Shown one piece after another: positions 23,991 to 36,992 of a DNA stretch of 64,000 nucleotides; positions within the stretch are counted from its first letter, which is position 1; each line of letters opens with the position of its first letter. Origin of the DNA: Pyrus communis (taxonomy: Eukaryota > Streptophyta > Magnoliopsida > Rosales > Rosaceae); NCBI RefSeq assembly GCF_963583255.1, contig NC_084818.1:9612222-9676221 (forward strand). The letters are read 5' to 3'. Both the position numbers and the translations under genes were made by a program. The notes under the pieces are model-generated. The model was not told where the DNA came from and searched no databases. It saw only the letters and a list, made by a program, of their open reading frames with translations.

Positions 23991-24830
23991 AAGAGTGTTG
24001 GAGAACAATTCAGAAATAAATAAAAAATAACAGAAATAAACAGAACTTGAAATTCTAATATTTTATTAACCAAAAATACTTTATGTGCAGAATGAAATTA
24101 TACAATAAATACAGAAACTTATATAAGAATATCAATGATACTAACTTGATCACAGAAGGTAGAGGCTAGCGTAAAAGCTATGTCCTTCAAACAGTATTTT
24201 CGTCTCACTCTTGTGTTTGCGGTTCTACAACGTCTGCTCGACCAGGATTCAACTACCTAATTCTACAACCCGCACTGGATTCTAGAATTCTAACGAATTT
24301 GCTTTGTGTGCTTACTCTCTGGAAATTTTGTACGAAAGAAAAAGAGAAAGAAAAGATGATTTCACTTGGATACTATGATTGCAAATATATAGGCTATTTC
24401 ACACCCTTTCAAATACTTGTTCAGTGTATTTGAAAGTACACAACTCTTTCTAATAGCTGTGTCTTTTAATCAAAACGTTTTTAATTAATAAATTAATTAA
24501 AAAACTTAATCCAAAAAAATAAAATTAATGAATCTAATTAATTAATTTTAATTGTATTTAGGCTATATTATATTCAAGCCTAATCCACACAACCATAAGG
24601 CCCAAGCCTTCAATCCATTTCCAAATGGTCCAAGTTCTAATTACTAAGAAGAAGGAATAAACCTATATAAAAGTTAGTGAAAAAATACTGTTGCCCAATG
24701 TGGAACAAGAGGGTCTCAAACTCCTACAAAGAGAACTACCTCAACTTCCTCTCATTTATAAATAAACTGGTTTTACTATATGTATTAAGAGGGTTAAAGT
24801 TTGAAGAATGACTTGTATGACACGGGTACG
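23991..24830 (-). mobile_element. Possible Copia-type LTR remnant
   Basis: The sequence from TGTTGGAGAACAATT (23996) to about 24780 has LTR-like features on the minus strand. These include a TTCCACATTGGGCAACA-type block near 24690-24706, which resembles a phrase common in plant Copia LTRs. The right boundary and a target duplication could not be fixed, so the extent is approximate. Confidence 0.4.
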
Positions 24831-26847
24831 CCACTACAATGTCGATGACATTTTGTGCCAATAATATAAAGACATGTGTTAGTTTTTATCTACTCGATTC
24901 ATTCAAGTTACTCTCTATAGTTTGTGGAGGTCACCTTAACTCACCATGGAGTGAATTTTGTGCAGCTTTTTCTGTTGATAGACCTCTTTTTCCTGCTCTA
25001 GCACTTGGCATTCTAATTCTAAATCAACCTCTTTTTCCTGCTCTGCACTCAGCCCCCTATTTTCCAAATTCTGGTCTCAACCTTCTCTCCGAACATACCC
25101 ACTCCGGATGCCGCACCCAAGACCTTTTTTCAACTCAAGGCTATAGCTCAACCACTCCCTTAAATTTGGTCCTTTTTTCTATTGAAAAGAATATTAATCC
25201 TACGTATTCACCTGTTTGCACAGTGAGTAGTTTTACAACATCCACGATATCCCTCTGAAAACCTAATTTTGTGTAAAATTAATTTTTTTTTTTTTCAAAA
25301 CAGAAAATATTGTGTGTGATTAGATGCCAAAGTAAATACGTAAATGCTTCGTAATTATATATTATATCCATGACATGGTGTTTTAACATGTTCTGATGGA
25401 TTATCATTTAAAATATTTTGTTCGTTTGACATTATCTATGATTAAGGTGAAGCAAAGTAGAATACGTAATATGCATGTATGAGATAGTTTGAAAATATGC
25501 GTGAGAGGTTTGGCATTTAATTTAAAACCGTGACGCAAATTAGTGAATCTTTTTTTTTTAATCTTAATTAGTATACACTACAGCCAGAAGGGTAGGTTTC
25601 CTAATTACAACATCTATGCATTAAAGTTAAGATATTAATTATTTGTTAGCTTGTGGTTTTGGTTACGAGTCCTCTTGCGTTTTCATCTCATGGTTTCTAT
25701 ATTCTAATTAATGTCCTCTCATTTGTGTAATGAACAACATTTTAAAACCAATATAATTATTAGGGCACATAATTACTAATTTTATATGCAAACCCTTTGA
25801 TCAAGTCAAATAATTCTATGCAATAAGAGCATTGTTCACTTAATATCTTCCTTTTTTCTTATCATTCTGGACGGCTGGAGGGAACGGACATTGAACATAT
25901 TTAAGTGACAGAGTTGGTAAAATATTCATGATTAACTAGTATTATGCTCTGCATGTATTGATATGAAATACAAATGTTCTATTTGGTCAATCACGAAAGA
26001 ATGTATGGTCACTTAGTTTTAGATCGGAATAAAGAATAAGTATATGCTTTAATGTTTGATTGTCTCAACTCTTGATGTTACACTAAATGATGGGTGATCA
26101 TGTATTAATTATTGGTCATTAAGTAACCAAAAGAACGAGACATTGATATGAGATGATGCCTATAAGAAATGTTCATCGGCTTCCATATGATAATGAAAAA
26201 TGATAAAGTGATTCGTTTCAAACTTTGCTTCATTCATTTGTTTTATTAGTAAAAAAAAAATAAGGGGTTTCAACTTCAATTTTTTTTGTTATTGGTCTAA
26301 TTTTGCCTTTTGTTTTAAAATGATTATTGTTTAATATGCATCAACAACTCTTTCATATAACAATATTTTTCAAGGCTCACGTAGGCGTTAGTTATTTGTT
26401 TATATTAAGTATAAGATGATAGGACCCGACCAAATAAATAAAAGTTCGACTTTTCTTTTAGTCAATGAGATTATAGAATTTCATAGGCTCTATTTTTTTC
26501 AAATAAAAATAATATTATTAGGGGAGGGGAGTTTGAAACTAATAAATAATTTACATGATGAGGGAGTTTCGAAATCATAACGTATGTGTGGAAATCCGAC
26601 ACCTTATATTCACTAGAAATTTATAAGCTCCAAGAATCATAAGTTGAAGAAGTAATCTATTATATATAAAGAGAACACAAAAGGTGAATAGTATTTTGGT
26701 GTCATAATGCTTTACCAAAAATAATTAGACAAAAATGCCCCCAAAACAAAAAACCTTAAAGGCATTCCAAAATAATGTTTCAAATAAGGTAAGGGCATTT
26801 TCGTTATTTTAATAGTATTCTTTTTAATAATTAATGATTTTGTGGTT
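24831..26847. other. AT-rich intergenic stretch
   Basis: No gene is supported. A frame at 24839-25258 is open for 139 codons, but it has a simple internal repeat (CCTCTTTTTCCTGCTCT at about 24983 and about 25028) and no recognisable domain. Confidence 0.4.
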
Positions 26848-27345
26848 TTTTTTTAGTACCTCACAATAGGCTAGCAATAATGTGATTTAATTTATCTATT
26901 TTTAAACACGTTCAAAGTATCTTAAGAGGAGTATAATGCAGGTTATAAATTCGCACGCGGATAATAATGTGATTAAATTAGTTGTTAAATGATTGTTTTT
27001 TTTTTTTTTTTTTTTGTAACAAACTATATTATCTATACTAAGGGGAAATGAGGTGGGCTTAGTCTCATAATGGGCTAACAATAATGTGATTCAATTAGTT
27101 GTTTATTAAATATTATTCTCTCTATTTTAAACACATAAAACATCTTAAGATACCTGTAATGCCGGTCATAAAAAAAAATTTCGCATACGGATAATAATGT
27201 GATTAAATTAGTTGTCAAATGATTTTTTTTTTTAACAAACGATATTATCTACACTAAGGGGAATGTGGTGGCCTTTGCCTCACAATTGGCTAACAATAAT
27301 GTGATTCAATCAATTGTTTATTAAATATTATTTTCTCTATTCTTA
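26848..27345 (-). repeat. Tandem array of about three SINE-derived units
   Basis: Each unit of roughly 200-230 bp contains a T run, an ATTATCTAYACTAAGGGGAA block, GGCTAACAATAATGTGATT, then GCATACGGATAATAATG. Repeated anchors fall at about 26870, 27072 and 27287, and at about 26961 and 27189. Normal SINE insertions would have independent flanks. Here non-SINE sequence repeats along with SINE sequence, so the composite was duplicated in tandem. Confidence 0.7.
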
Positions 27346-29795
27346 ATGTAAATTCTATAGAAACTTATTTTATTATGTAAATTCAACTGCTTTAATTGGT
27401 TTATGAGGGGTTTTTTCTAGCATGATCTAAGATCATTTACTTCAAATATTTGACTTTTCTTCTAACATGATTTAAAACGTGTAAGTAGCGCGTAGTATGC
27501 CGTGATTCAAAAAATGTCTTCTACACGCGCATAAGTGCATGCATGAAGGCTAGTACAGTATAATGACAATGACACCGATACCATTTTAAAAGTAATTATT
27601 CCTGTTGACAACAACTAGTACTTGTGCGTTCTGATGATATGAAACAAATATCTCACATTAAAAGTTTATTAAATCTTATTGATGCTTATAAGAAGATGAG
27701 CTGCTTTTTATATTAGTAATTAGTTATAGGGAACTTTAATGAAAAGCTCACAGTACTGTTTACTTTAACTAAAAATCACATTTTTATACTTAAAAGTTAA
27801 TCCTGATACTATTCACTTTATCCTTTATTTTGTCAATTTCGTTAAAACTCAAAGTTTTCAAGCCTTTTTCATTAGTTTTATCCTTATACGGGACTTATAA
27901 AGCAATCTTACTACTATAAACTACACTAAGGGAATGATGGAGGGGGTTTGAACACAATGGATTCGAAGTGAAGACCCAATCATTAGAGCAATCCACTACT
28001 TATAATATGTTAAGAGCAAAGTCTAATGGTAGTAATTTAACCCATGCCATAATTGATTCTACTCTAAAATGACAGTTTTGAGCTTTTAAAGTATTTCACA
28101 GTAGTTTGAATGACAGATAAGTGTCATTTTAAAGGGCTAGTTTGGTCTCTAGCCCCTAGACCGTGCGCCTTCCATTAGATTGCTAAGGGACCTATAAGTT
28201 GAGAAGTTATTCCTCCTTTAAATTTATTTTATTTTCATTAATCTAGGATAATTTTTTTTTGGTCTTATAACAACCTTGACGGTAAGATGAGCCACATAAA
28301 CAAAATGCTAAAATAGATAAGAATCGTTTTAATCATGCCACATCACTTAGGGCTGGTTTGGTATTATTATTGTGCTTTGAAAAAAAAACTGATTTTGCTG
28401 TGCTGTGAGAATAAGCTCATTTTTGCTGCTTCACGTTTTCAGCTTTTCTTCACTCAAAATTGTGAAAATAAGATTTTTTTAAGTATTTACCAAACATATT
28501 TTTGAACTCAATTTTTTGTGATACCCACTTTTTATAAAAGAACTTCAGTACCAAATTAGTAAGTAAATTATCTTCAATAATATAGGCAAACGGGTAGCAA
28601 ACCTTATTTGATGAGCCACGGAAGCAAAATGCTGCTCCAATTGCGTACCCAAAATTTGCCTTCCCTTCCAAAGTAAGCAATATTGCATGCCTGCTGCAAC
28701 ATGAGTAGGCAGATTGGGCCCCACATTGCATTTTATTATAATTATTATATGTGGTCCTTCAATTAGGTTGTATCATTCAGTTTTTTGGTGAACAACAAAC
28801 AAAGAGGTGATTTTTTTTTATAAATATAATATAGTTTTACCTAATTGGATTGCCTAGTTCATGGGAAAATGAGTAGGTGTAGAACCAAAAATACTCTTGA
28901 AATTCTTTGAGCTGACATATAGGCTTTTATACACAAGAGACGAAAATGCTCTTACTAAATTAGCAAGGCCTACATTTATCCCACGCGCAATTGAACCTCT
29001 TGAAGACCTAAGCTGATGACTATTATTGCTCTAAACTCTGTTGACCATGGGAAGAAGAAAAGTAAAAAGATATTAAAGATAGAATTAATAACCAAACTCT
29101 ATCTTTAAAGCTTTCCTTATTAAAGACAAACTCAAATCAAGAAAGGAATTACAATCAAATCCAATGAAGGATATCACAAGATATTCCCTAAATATTATTT
29201 CATAAATAATATCTTTGAGATAATATTTTTCTCTATTCAACGGATGACACACTTGGCCTACTGGATGACTACGCATGACTTGGGAAATTTTACACATGTG
29301 GCTGACGTATGCTCTATAAATACTTCATTGTACATCAAATAATTGTAAACTTTTGTTACGTAATTAAGCCTTTAACTCTCTTTTTTTTAAAAAAAACTGA
29401 CTTAGGTATTGGATATCCATTGGTCAAATCTTCCTCCCCACTCCGTGTGTGTGTGACTTTGATCTTTGAACAGAGGTGCATAATTCTTTTGTAGGAACAA
29501 TTTCGTCTATACTGAAAACGACAAATTTATGCTACCACAAATGACAACATGCCTTATAAGGCAGTATATTATAATTTTTAATACTTTGTTTGCCTCCACC
29601 ATTGGAGATGTTTTAGACTAGAGCATCTTCAATAATGTAGTAAACAAAATATGCAAAATTGTACTATAATGGTTAAAGTGGAAAATTACAAAAGTATGCA
29701 CTCCACATAAAATATTTAATTATATAAAAAAACTTGGGGCTCGATTTGCCAATACTTTGTGAGAGTAGATGATGTTAGAGTGGTAAATTTGCCTA
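27346..29795. other. Intergenic stretch with MITE and SINE fragments
   Basis: About 27727-27890 is a copy of the dispersed repeat at 34600-34770 (opposite orientation). About 27915-27990 is a fragment of a second SINE family. GGGCTGGTTTGGTATT at about 28350 looks like a PIF/Harbinger MITE end, but no matching right end is clear. No gene is supported. Confidence 0.4.
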
Positions 29796-29804
29796 CCAGT
29801 TAAC

Positions 29805-30032
29805 GGAAAAGGATCCTCGTTGGATCTCTTTTATAAGGATAATAAGGATTTCGTGATCGTGATCGTTTATAATACATTATACGGTTAAAAATTATTTCAA
29901 AATTTAAATTTTAAAATTAAATATAAATAGTATCTAATAAAAACTGACTGTATGATATACAATGAATGATCACAATTACAATCACGAAATTCCTAAAATC
30001 TTTAAGAAAAGGATCGGTGAGAATCCTCTTCG
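29805..30032. mobile_element. Foldback MITE, 228 bp
   Basis: The ends GGAAAAGGATCCTC and, inverted, CGAAGAGGATTCTC lead into longer inverted arms (GATTTCGTGATCGTGATCG against its inverted relative near 29960-29990). Flanks CCAGTTAAC (29796-29804) and CAAGTTAAC (30033-30041) agree at eight of nine bases, suggesting a Mutator-type duplication. Confidence 0.65.
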
Positions 30033-30041
30033 CAAGTTAAC

Positions 30042-30421
30042 TACCCCATTGAAGATGACGTTAGCGTGGTAAGTTTTTAAGCGGGAAGGATTTAGAACCA
30101 GAAAAGTCCCATCAACTGCTGCTTCTTTTTTTCTGGTTTTTTTTTTTTGGTCAAAGTTCCATTAACTGCTTAATTACCTATAATTTTTTCAAAAGTTACT
30201 GCGTAATTATCTCTACACTTCCACAGGCCACACTTATGTGGTACTTTACTGAAGTAAATAAAATCATGTGGATAAAACGACAACGTTCAACGGTCTGAAA
30301 AAGATAACACAGCAGTCATACTTCTGTGGACACACAGGTGATCTTCGCCTATTTCGAAGCTTCGGACCAGGCTGTGCATGTACGTCAGCTCTGACTCACT
30401 CCAATGCCCTTTCCAAATATT
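30042..30421. other. Unique-looking stretch before the tandem duplication
   Basis: A 114-codon open frame begins at 30268 and runs into the duplicated unit. It has no recognisable domain and I do not call it a gene. Confidence 0.35.
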
Positions 30422-32307
30422 TTATCCCCTGCTTAGGTCTCCGTGAATGGACAATGTTCCTACCCACGTACCGCCCTGCCACCTGTCAAAATAAGAGCAA
30501 GCTTGTAATTCCAAAGCCCTCACCTAGTCAAAGCCCAGCGCGTCCATCGCCTGCCATACACCAATCCGCATTGAAAAATACTTCCCCTTTCCCCAAAAAA
30601 CCTTTTGTTTGAATTTACAATTACAAAACGGCCAATACAAAAGCAGAGACAAAATCAAAAGGAGTTATACAGAGAACACAGTGTTGATGGTTTTTGTTTG
30701 TAATATTGTTCCATATTTTTAATTTTTATCAAATAATTAAAATAAAAAATTATATCAATTGATGAAGCTAAAATAATATAGGTGAAAAAAAAAACACGTA
30801 ACCCGAATAAAATAACAAAATCATAAGAATTTACTGTAACTATAACTATAATCTAGTATGAATTTAACATCCTGTATGATTAGTTAAGACTCAAATATAA
30901 GACTTACTTAGATTTAGTAATTAGTGCATTGAGTGGTCGTGGTCGTGGAGAGGAGATAGTTGGTGGTTTGGAGGTCTGGAGTAGAGGAAACAGTTATTCG
31001 AACCTTTTTTTTTTTTTTTGAATAAAAAGGGTGAGGCTCGCACATGGCTTAAGAAGAAGGCTGTTTTTTTTTTTTTTTTTAAATGGTTTGACTCAAAACG
31101 ACATTTTTGCTTAAACTTAGGTGATACTCAGAGGTCCGCACAACCACTTATATGGACTTCCCAGTGATCCTGTGACCACCTAGGTTTCTTAGTAGATTCG
31201 TCCTTGCAGTTGCTATTAATTTCTTGAGTAAGTACACGTACTTCTTCAATAACACTTCTATGAACATTTTAAGTATGCATCAAATTACAATATACAGTAG
31301 AATTTAACTATATGATCATTCACTATTAAAAGTAAGACTGGCAAGCACACGTACTTCTTCAATAACACTTCCACGAGCATTTTAAGTAGCGGTGTGCTAT
31401 CCACACACCCCTTATTAATTTCTGTCTGTATATCTTCTTCAATTCATCAAATCTGACAGTCGAAAACCAAAAAAATGTGAAAGAAGTAAAAAATGGTGTG
31501 TGGATATCACATTTCTTTAAATATGCATAAATATACAATATATATTAAGATTTTAATTGTATGATCATTCACTATTAAAATAATCGAAAAGTAGTTATCG
31601 AAAATCGAACCAAACATATTGGGAATAAAAAGAAAAAACCAATCCGGAACAAAATATTTAGGTTTATAGAAAATCAGTAATTCCAAAATTATTTCGATTT
31701 TGGTTGGGTACGAGAAACTAAAATCTCTTGATCATGCTTCAAACTATAGGAGGATTCAAACATTGATCATCAAAAGCCAACAATTGCTAACAAGAAACAA
31801 CCAGACCAAAATTAAAGACAAATTGAAATTAAAAACCCTAATTCGATTTAAAACCCCCCAAATTGAAGACACTAAATTTTAAAATCCCTAAATCGAAAAG
31901 CCTAATGTGATTTTCAAAAATCCCCAGTCGAAAATTCTAATTCCATTTCAGAATCCCTAAATCAAAGCCCTAATTCAATTTCAAAATCCAAAATAAAAAA
32001 AACACGAATTGATTCCGAGTTAGGGTAAATTTCTTACGTTCTACACTGCGAATGATTGTTGAAGGTAGAATGCATAGTGTGTTACCGTCGTTGGATGTGA
32101 AATTTATCACCTCAATTTCATGAAGGAACTCAGAAAGAGAGGGAGATTTGGTCCGTTGATTCTTGCTTGTGGTATGGTGTGGTGTGGCTAAAGAAGGAGA
32201 GGGAAGTCATTGGATTCGAGAGGGGGGGGGGCACGAAGTCATCGAGTCGAGAAAGAAGAGAAGAACTAAGGTGAGACTAAAAGAGTTCAACGGTTGAGAT
32301 TAAATCT
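30422..32307. repeat. Tandem duplication, unit A (about 1.89 kb)
   Basis: The unit opens with TATCCCCTGCTTAGGTCTCC and closes with GGTTGAGATTAAATCT, and unit B starts immediately after. The two copies are almost identical over the whole length apart from scattered single-base changes and small indels in T runs. Unit A has the uninterrupted site CCCACGTAC at 30463-30471, where unit B holds a MITE. The content is AT-rich with a T run, AACCCTAATTCGATTT-type repeats and a G run near 32223. No gene is recognised. Confidence 0.92.
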
Positions 32308-34371
32308 TATCCCCTACTTAGGTCTCCGTGAATGGACAATGTTCCTACCCACGTACGAGAAAAATTTTCAAGTGCCGGAAACACCATGACACATGGTATT
32401 CCCTCACACATTAGGATTTGACATCTTGGATATCCTTCAATTTTATATTTCAATAAATAAATAAAACTAAATCCTAATGGGTGAGGGAACACCATGTGTC
32501 ATGGTGTTCCCGGCACTTGGAAAAATTTCTCCCCACGTACAGCCCTGCCACCTGTCAAAATAAGAGCAAGCTTGTAATTCCAAAGCCCTCGCCCAGTCAA
32601 AGCCCAGCGTGTCCATCGCCTGCCATAGACCAATCCGCATTGAAATATACTTCCCCTTTCCCCAAAAAACCTTTTGTTTGAATTTACAATTACAAAACGG
32701 CCAATACAAAAGCAGAGACAAAATCAAAAGGAGTTATACAGAGAACACAGTGTTGATGGTTTTTGTTTGTAATATTGTTCCATATTTTTAATTTTTATCA
32801 AATAATCAAAATAAAAAATTATATCAATTGATGAAGCTAAAATAATATAGGTGAAAAAAATAAACACGTAACCTGAATAAAATAACAAAATCATAAGAAT
32901 TTACTGTAACTATAACTATAATCTAGTATGAATTTAACATCCTGTATGATTAGTTAAGACTTAAATATAAGACTTACTTAAATTTAGTAATTAGTGCATT
33001 GAGTGGTCGTGGTCGTGGAGAGGAGATAGTTGGTGGTTTGGAGGTCTGGCGTAGAGGAAACAGTCATTCGAACCTTTTTTTTTTTTTTTTGAATAAAAAG
33101 GGTGAGGCTCGCACATGGCTTAAGAAGAAGGCTAGATTTTTTTTTTAAATGGTTTGACTCAAAACGACATTTTTGCTGAAACTTAGGTGATACTCAGAGG
33201 TCCGCACAACCACTTATATGGACTTCCCAGTGATCCTGTGACCACCTAGGTTTCTTAATAGATTCGTCCTTGCACTTGCTATTAATTTCTTGATTAAGTA
33301 CACGTACTTCTTCAATAACACTTCTATGAACATTTTAAGTATGCATCAAATTACAATATACAGTAGAATTTAACTATATGATCATTCACTATTAAAAGTA
33401 AGACTGGCAAGCACACGTACTTCTTCAATAACACTTCCACGAGCATTTTAAGTAGGGGTGTGCTATCCACACACCTCTTGTTAATTTCTGTCCGTATATC
33501 TTCTTCAATTCATCAAATCTGACAGTCGAAAACCAAAAAAATGTGAAAGAAGTAAAAAAAAGGTGTGTGGATATCACATTTCTTTAAGTATGCATAAATA
33601 TACAATATATATTAAGATTTTAATTGTATGATCATTCACTATTAAAATAATCGAAAAGTAGTTATCGAAAATCGAACCAAACATATTGGGAATAAAAAGA
33701 AAAAACCAATCCGGAACAAAATATTTGGGTTTATAGAAAATCAGTAATTCCAAAATTATTTCGATTTTGGTTGGGTACGAGAAACTAAAATCTCTTGATC
33801 ATGCTTCAAACTATAGGAGGATTCAAACATTGATCATCAAAAGCCAACAATTGCTAACAAGAAACAACCAGACCAAAATTAAACACAAATTGAAATTAAA
33901 ACCCCTAATTCGATTTTAAAACCCCCAAATTGAAGACACTAAATTTTAAAATCCCTAAATCGAAAAGCCTAATGTGATTTTCAAAAATCCCCAATCGAAA
34001 ATTCTAATTCCATTTCAGAATCCCTAAATCAAAGCCCTAATTCAATTTCAAAATCCAAAATAAAAAAAACACGAATTGATTCCGAGTTAGGGTAAATTTC
34101 TTACGTTCTACACTGAGAATGATTGTTGAAGGTGGAATGCATAGTGTGTTACAGCCGTTGGATGTGAAATTTATCACCTCAATTTCATGAAGGAACTCAG
34201 AAAGAGAGGGAGATTTGGTCCGTTGATTCTTGCTTGTGGTATGGTGTGGTGTGGCTAAAGAAGGAGAGGGAAGTCATTGGATTCGAGGGGGGGGGGCACG
34301 AAGTCATCGAGTCGAGAGAGAAGAGAAGAACTAAGGTGAGACTAAAAGAGTTCAACGGTTGAGATTAAATC
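32308..34371. repeat. Tandem duplication, unit B (with MITE insertion)
   Basis: It opens with TATCCCCTACTTAGGTCTCC directly after unit A and closes with GGTTGAGATTAAATCT at about 34371. Without the 175-bp MITE and its 9-bp duplication the unit is about 1.88 kb, matching unit A. It ends about 975 bp before the start codon of the CRK kinase gene. Confidence 0.92.
32357..32531. mobile_element. Mutator-like MITE, 175 bp, with paralogous empty site
   Basis: The ends are GAGAAAAATTTTCAAGTGCC and, inverted, GAGAAATTTTTCCAAGTGCC. The inverted pairing extends through GGAACACCATGACACATGG. A perfect 9-bp duplication CCCACGTAC flanks it (32348-32356 and 32532-32540). Unit A has a single CCCACGTAC at 30463-30471 in the same context, the unoccupied site. 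Confidence 0.95.
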
Positions 34372-34456
34372 TTAACAATCCTTGGACCAAAAAAAAAAAA
34401 TCTCAACAATCCGACGACTATAATAATTTATAACCTATATTATATATTTAAATTTA

Positions 34457-34492
<36 letters not shown>

Positions 34493-35346
34493 TTAAATTC
34501 AGTTTGGTTGGGTATTACCAAACTAATAGGCCTGTGATCTCGATATTTTTATTGAACTTTTGCAAATTTTTTGATTTCGGTTACCAAATGGATTGGTATA
34601 AAAGAAAACTAATGAAAAATGTTTGAAAACTTTGAGTTTTAACGAAAAAACAAAATAAAGGATAAAGTGAATAGTATCAGGATTGATTTTTTAATGTAAA
34701 ACTATGATTTTTTGTTAAAGTTCTATCGTAAAGTGAATAGTACTGAGAGCTTTTCGTTAAAGTTCTATTAGTATAATTGGTTCGATACTTTTTCGAGCTG
34801 ATTTCGATATGATTCGAGTCAAATTTGTTTTAATGGGGTTTTTTTCTACTCTGATGCATGCACTTTTCTGAAAATAACTTTGACTCTCAACGTGCTTCTA
34901 GTAAAAACGCTTACTAAAATGTTTTATGTAGGAAAACAATCCGTCCTACACCATGATTTAGACCATCCATCCTTGTGATTAATCAAATCCAACGACCCAG
35001 AATCTGTCAAACATTTGTTTGCTAGGAAGGAGTAGAGCAGTTTATAATACCTCGTCACTTGGCTCATGGTGTCCCAGCAGCACAGCGCCTTACTCATTCT
35101 GTCCGAGTCCCTCTCTCTCTCTCTCTCTCTCCCCCTCTTTCTCTCTCTCCCATTCCCCTGACTCAAATTCTCTTTCATTCTCTTGGTTTATCGTTTTCTC
35201 GCCGTAGATCTCAAATTTCTCATTTCTCCCATTTTGTCGTCTCTCGCCGGCAGGGGGACGACTCAGATTCCATAGGGGCCGTCAGATGTGCGGACTTTGA
35301 CTCGGGGCTCGTGATCCGATACACCGCCGGAGACTGAGCTTCGACG
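34372..35346 (+). promoter_or_regulatory. Upstream region and 5' leader of the CRK gene
   Basis: It contains an AT microsatellite (34461-34491) and a copy of the dispersed repeat at about 34600-34770. A weak TATA-like TTTATAATA lies near 35041, and a CT microsatellite at 35109-35131 sits in the likely 5' leader, followed by a GC-rich stretch to the ATG. The transcription start is not determined, and the promoter assignment is positional inference. Confidence 0.45.
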
Positions 35347-36951
35347 ATGGGCCAGTGCTACGGCAAAACCATTCCCACCACCGAAAATGACCCCAAGTCC
35401 ACCACCGTAACTACAATCACTACCTCCGTTCACCAACCTCAAACGACGCCGTCTCAGGCCGGGCAGAACGGGGCCGTCAGCGTAAAAAACACGCCGGCCA
35501 GGTCGTCGAACCCTAGCCCGTGGCCGAGCCCTTACCCACACGGTGTATCGGCCAGCCCGTTGCCCGATGGAGTGTCGCCGTCTCCGGCGAGGTCGTCGAC
35601 TCCGGGTAGGTTTTTCAGGCGGAGGTTCGCGCCTCCTTCTCCGGCGAAGCACATAAAGGCGTCGCTAGCGAAGCGTTTTGGGAAGCCGAAGGAGAGTCCG
35701 ATTCCGGAGGAGGGTGGGGCGGAGCCGGAGCAGTCGCTGGACAAGAGTTTCGGGTACGGGAAGAATTTCGGAGCTAAGTACGAGCTCGGGAAGGAGGTGG
35801 GGCGAGGGCATTTTGGTCATACTTGCTCTGGTAGGGGAAAGAAGGGTGAGCTCAGGGACCAGGCTGTGGCTGTTAAGATAATTTCGAAAGCCAAGGTACA
35901 ATTGAGCTCTGATATCAATTCTGCATTCCTTTCAATTGCTTGTTTAGTGATTGTTTTTGAAATTCGATTGTGTTTATATCGAAAATGTAGTGAAGCGGGT
36001 ACTAAAGTTAACACATTTATGTTGAAGTTACGCGATTATTGCCAAACCATTATGGGAAATGTGGAGGGATTGGATGCCATCTCTTATGGGATTCCTGTTT
36101 CGGGTTCGTGCATTGGTGGTGGCAAGTGAATTTTAATTAGGGAAGAAAAATTGGATGGGTGTGGATAGAGAAACCACATTTAGGGAAATTGTTATAGTAA
36201 AGCAGAATTTATGAACTAGATACGGTGGTTTAGTTCGCGGTATCCCACAATGATGTGGGATGTGCTGCATGAAAATGATGTCTTTAACTCAGGGATCGTT
36301 AAATCTTATGTTGCTTCTTGCACTGCACACACGTTGCTATATGTCTGCAGAAGGGAGATGTACGTGTCCTTGTCTCTTCGTTGCGTTAATGCACGATAAT
36401 TCTCTTTCTGTAATGAATACGTGATTATCTGAGTTCACAAAAGGGGTACACGACAAGTTTGTTGACTTGCCAAAGCTAGGGAAATGCACATTGGTTTGTT
36501 CCTCAATGTCATTCACCTAGGTGTTGAATGAAGCGTGGTACATTGTAGGTTTTACATTTGTTATGAGGTAAATTGATTTTACTTTTCAAATTGAATTATT
36601 TGTGTTTAACTTGCCTCGGAGCTAGATTTTATTGACCTTTCAGTCAGCCAGATATCTGCTCACATATGTCAAATTTGGTAATTTTAGGACAGCATTATGA
36701 TCTGTTACGATTTCTTGTCTGAAGTTGTAATTTATAGCTGGAAATGAATCTGGTCTACGATCTGTGTGTGAGTACGTAGCAACTATGATAACTCCTGTGC
36801 TCCGATGATTTGGACGTGTGCCATCCTTCCTCATATTCTATTTCCTTTTTCCCTTAGGTCTATAATTTCTGTAGCTGTAATGGCATGAGATATTATAAAT
36901 AATGACACCCTTTTAAATGCATTGTATTTGTTTCTTACCAAATTCATTTGG

Positions 36952-36992
<41 letters not shown>

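Noticed and set aside
24839..25258. 139-codon plus-strand open frame
   Set aside because: No domain, an internal simple repeat, no promoter or exon context, and composition typical of chance frames in this AT-rich region.
30268..30612. 114-codon frame at the start of duplication unit A
   Set aside because: In unit B the corresponding region is interrupted by the MITE and only a 66-codon frame remains. There is no domain and no conservation signal.
35263..35652. 129-codon minus-strand Arg-rich frame
   Set aside because: It is the antisense shadow of CRK exon 1, which is GC-rich.
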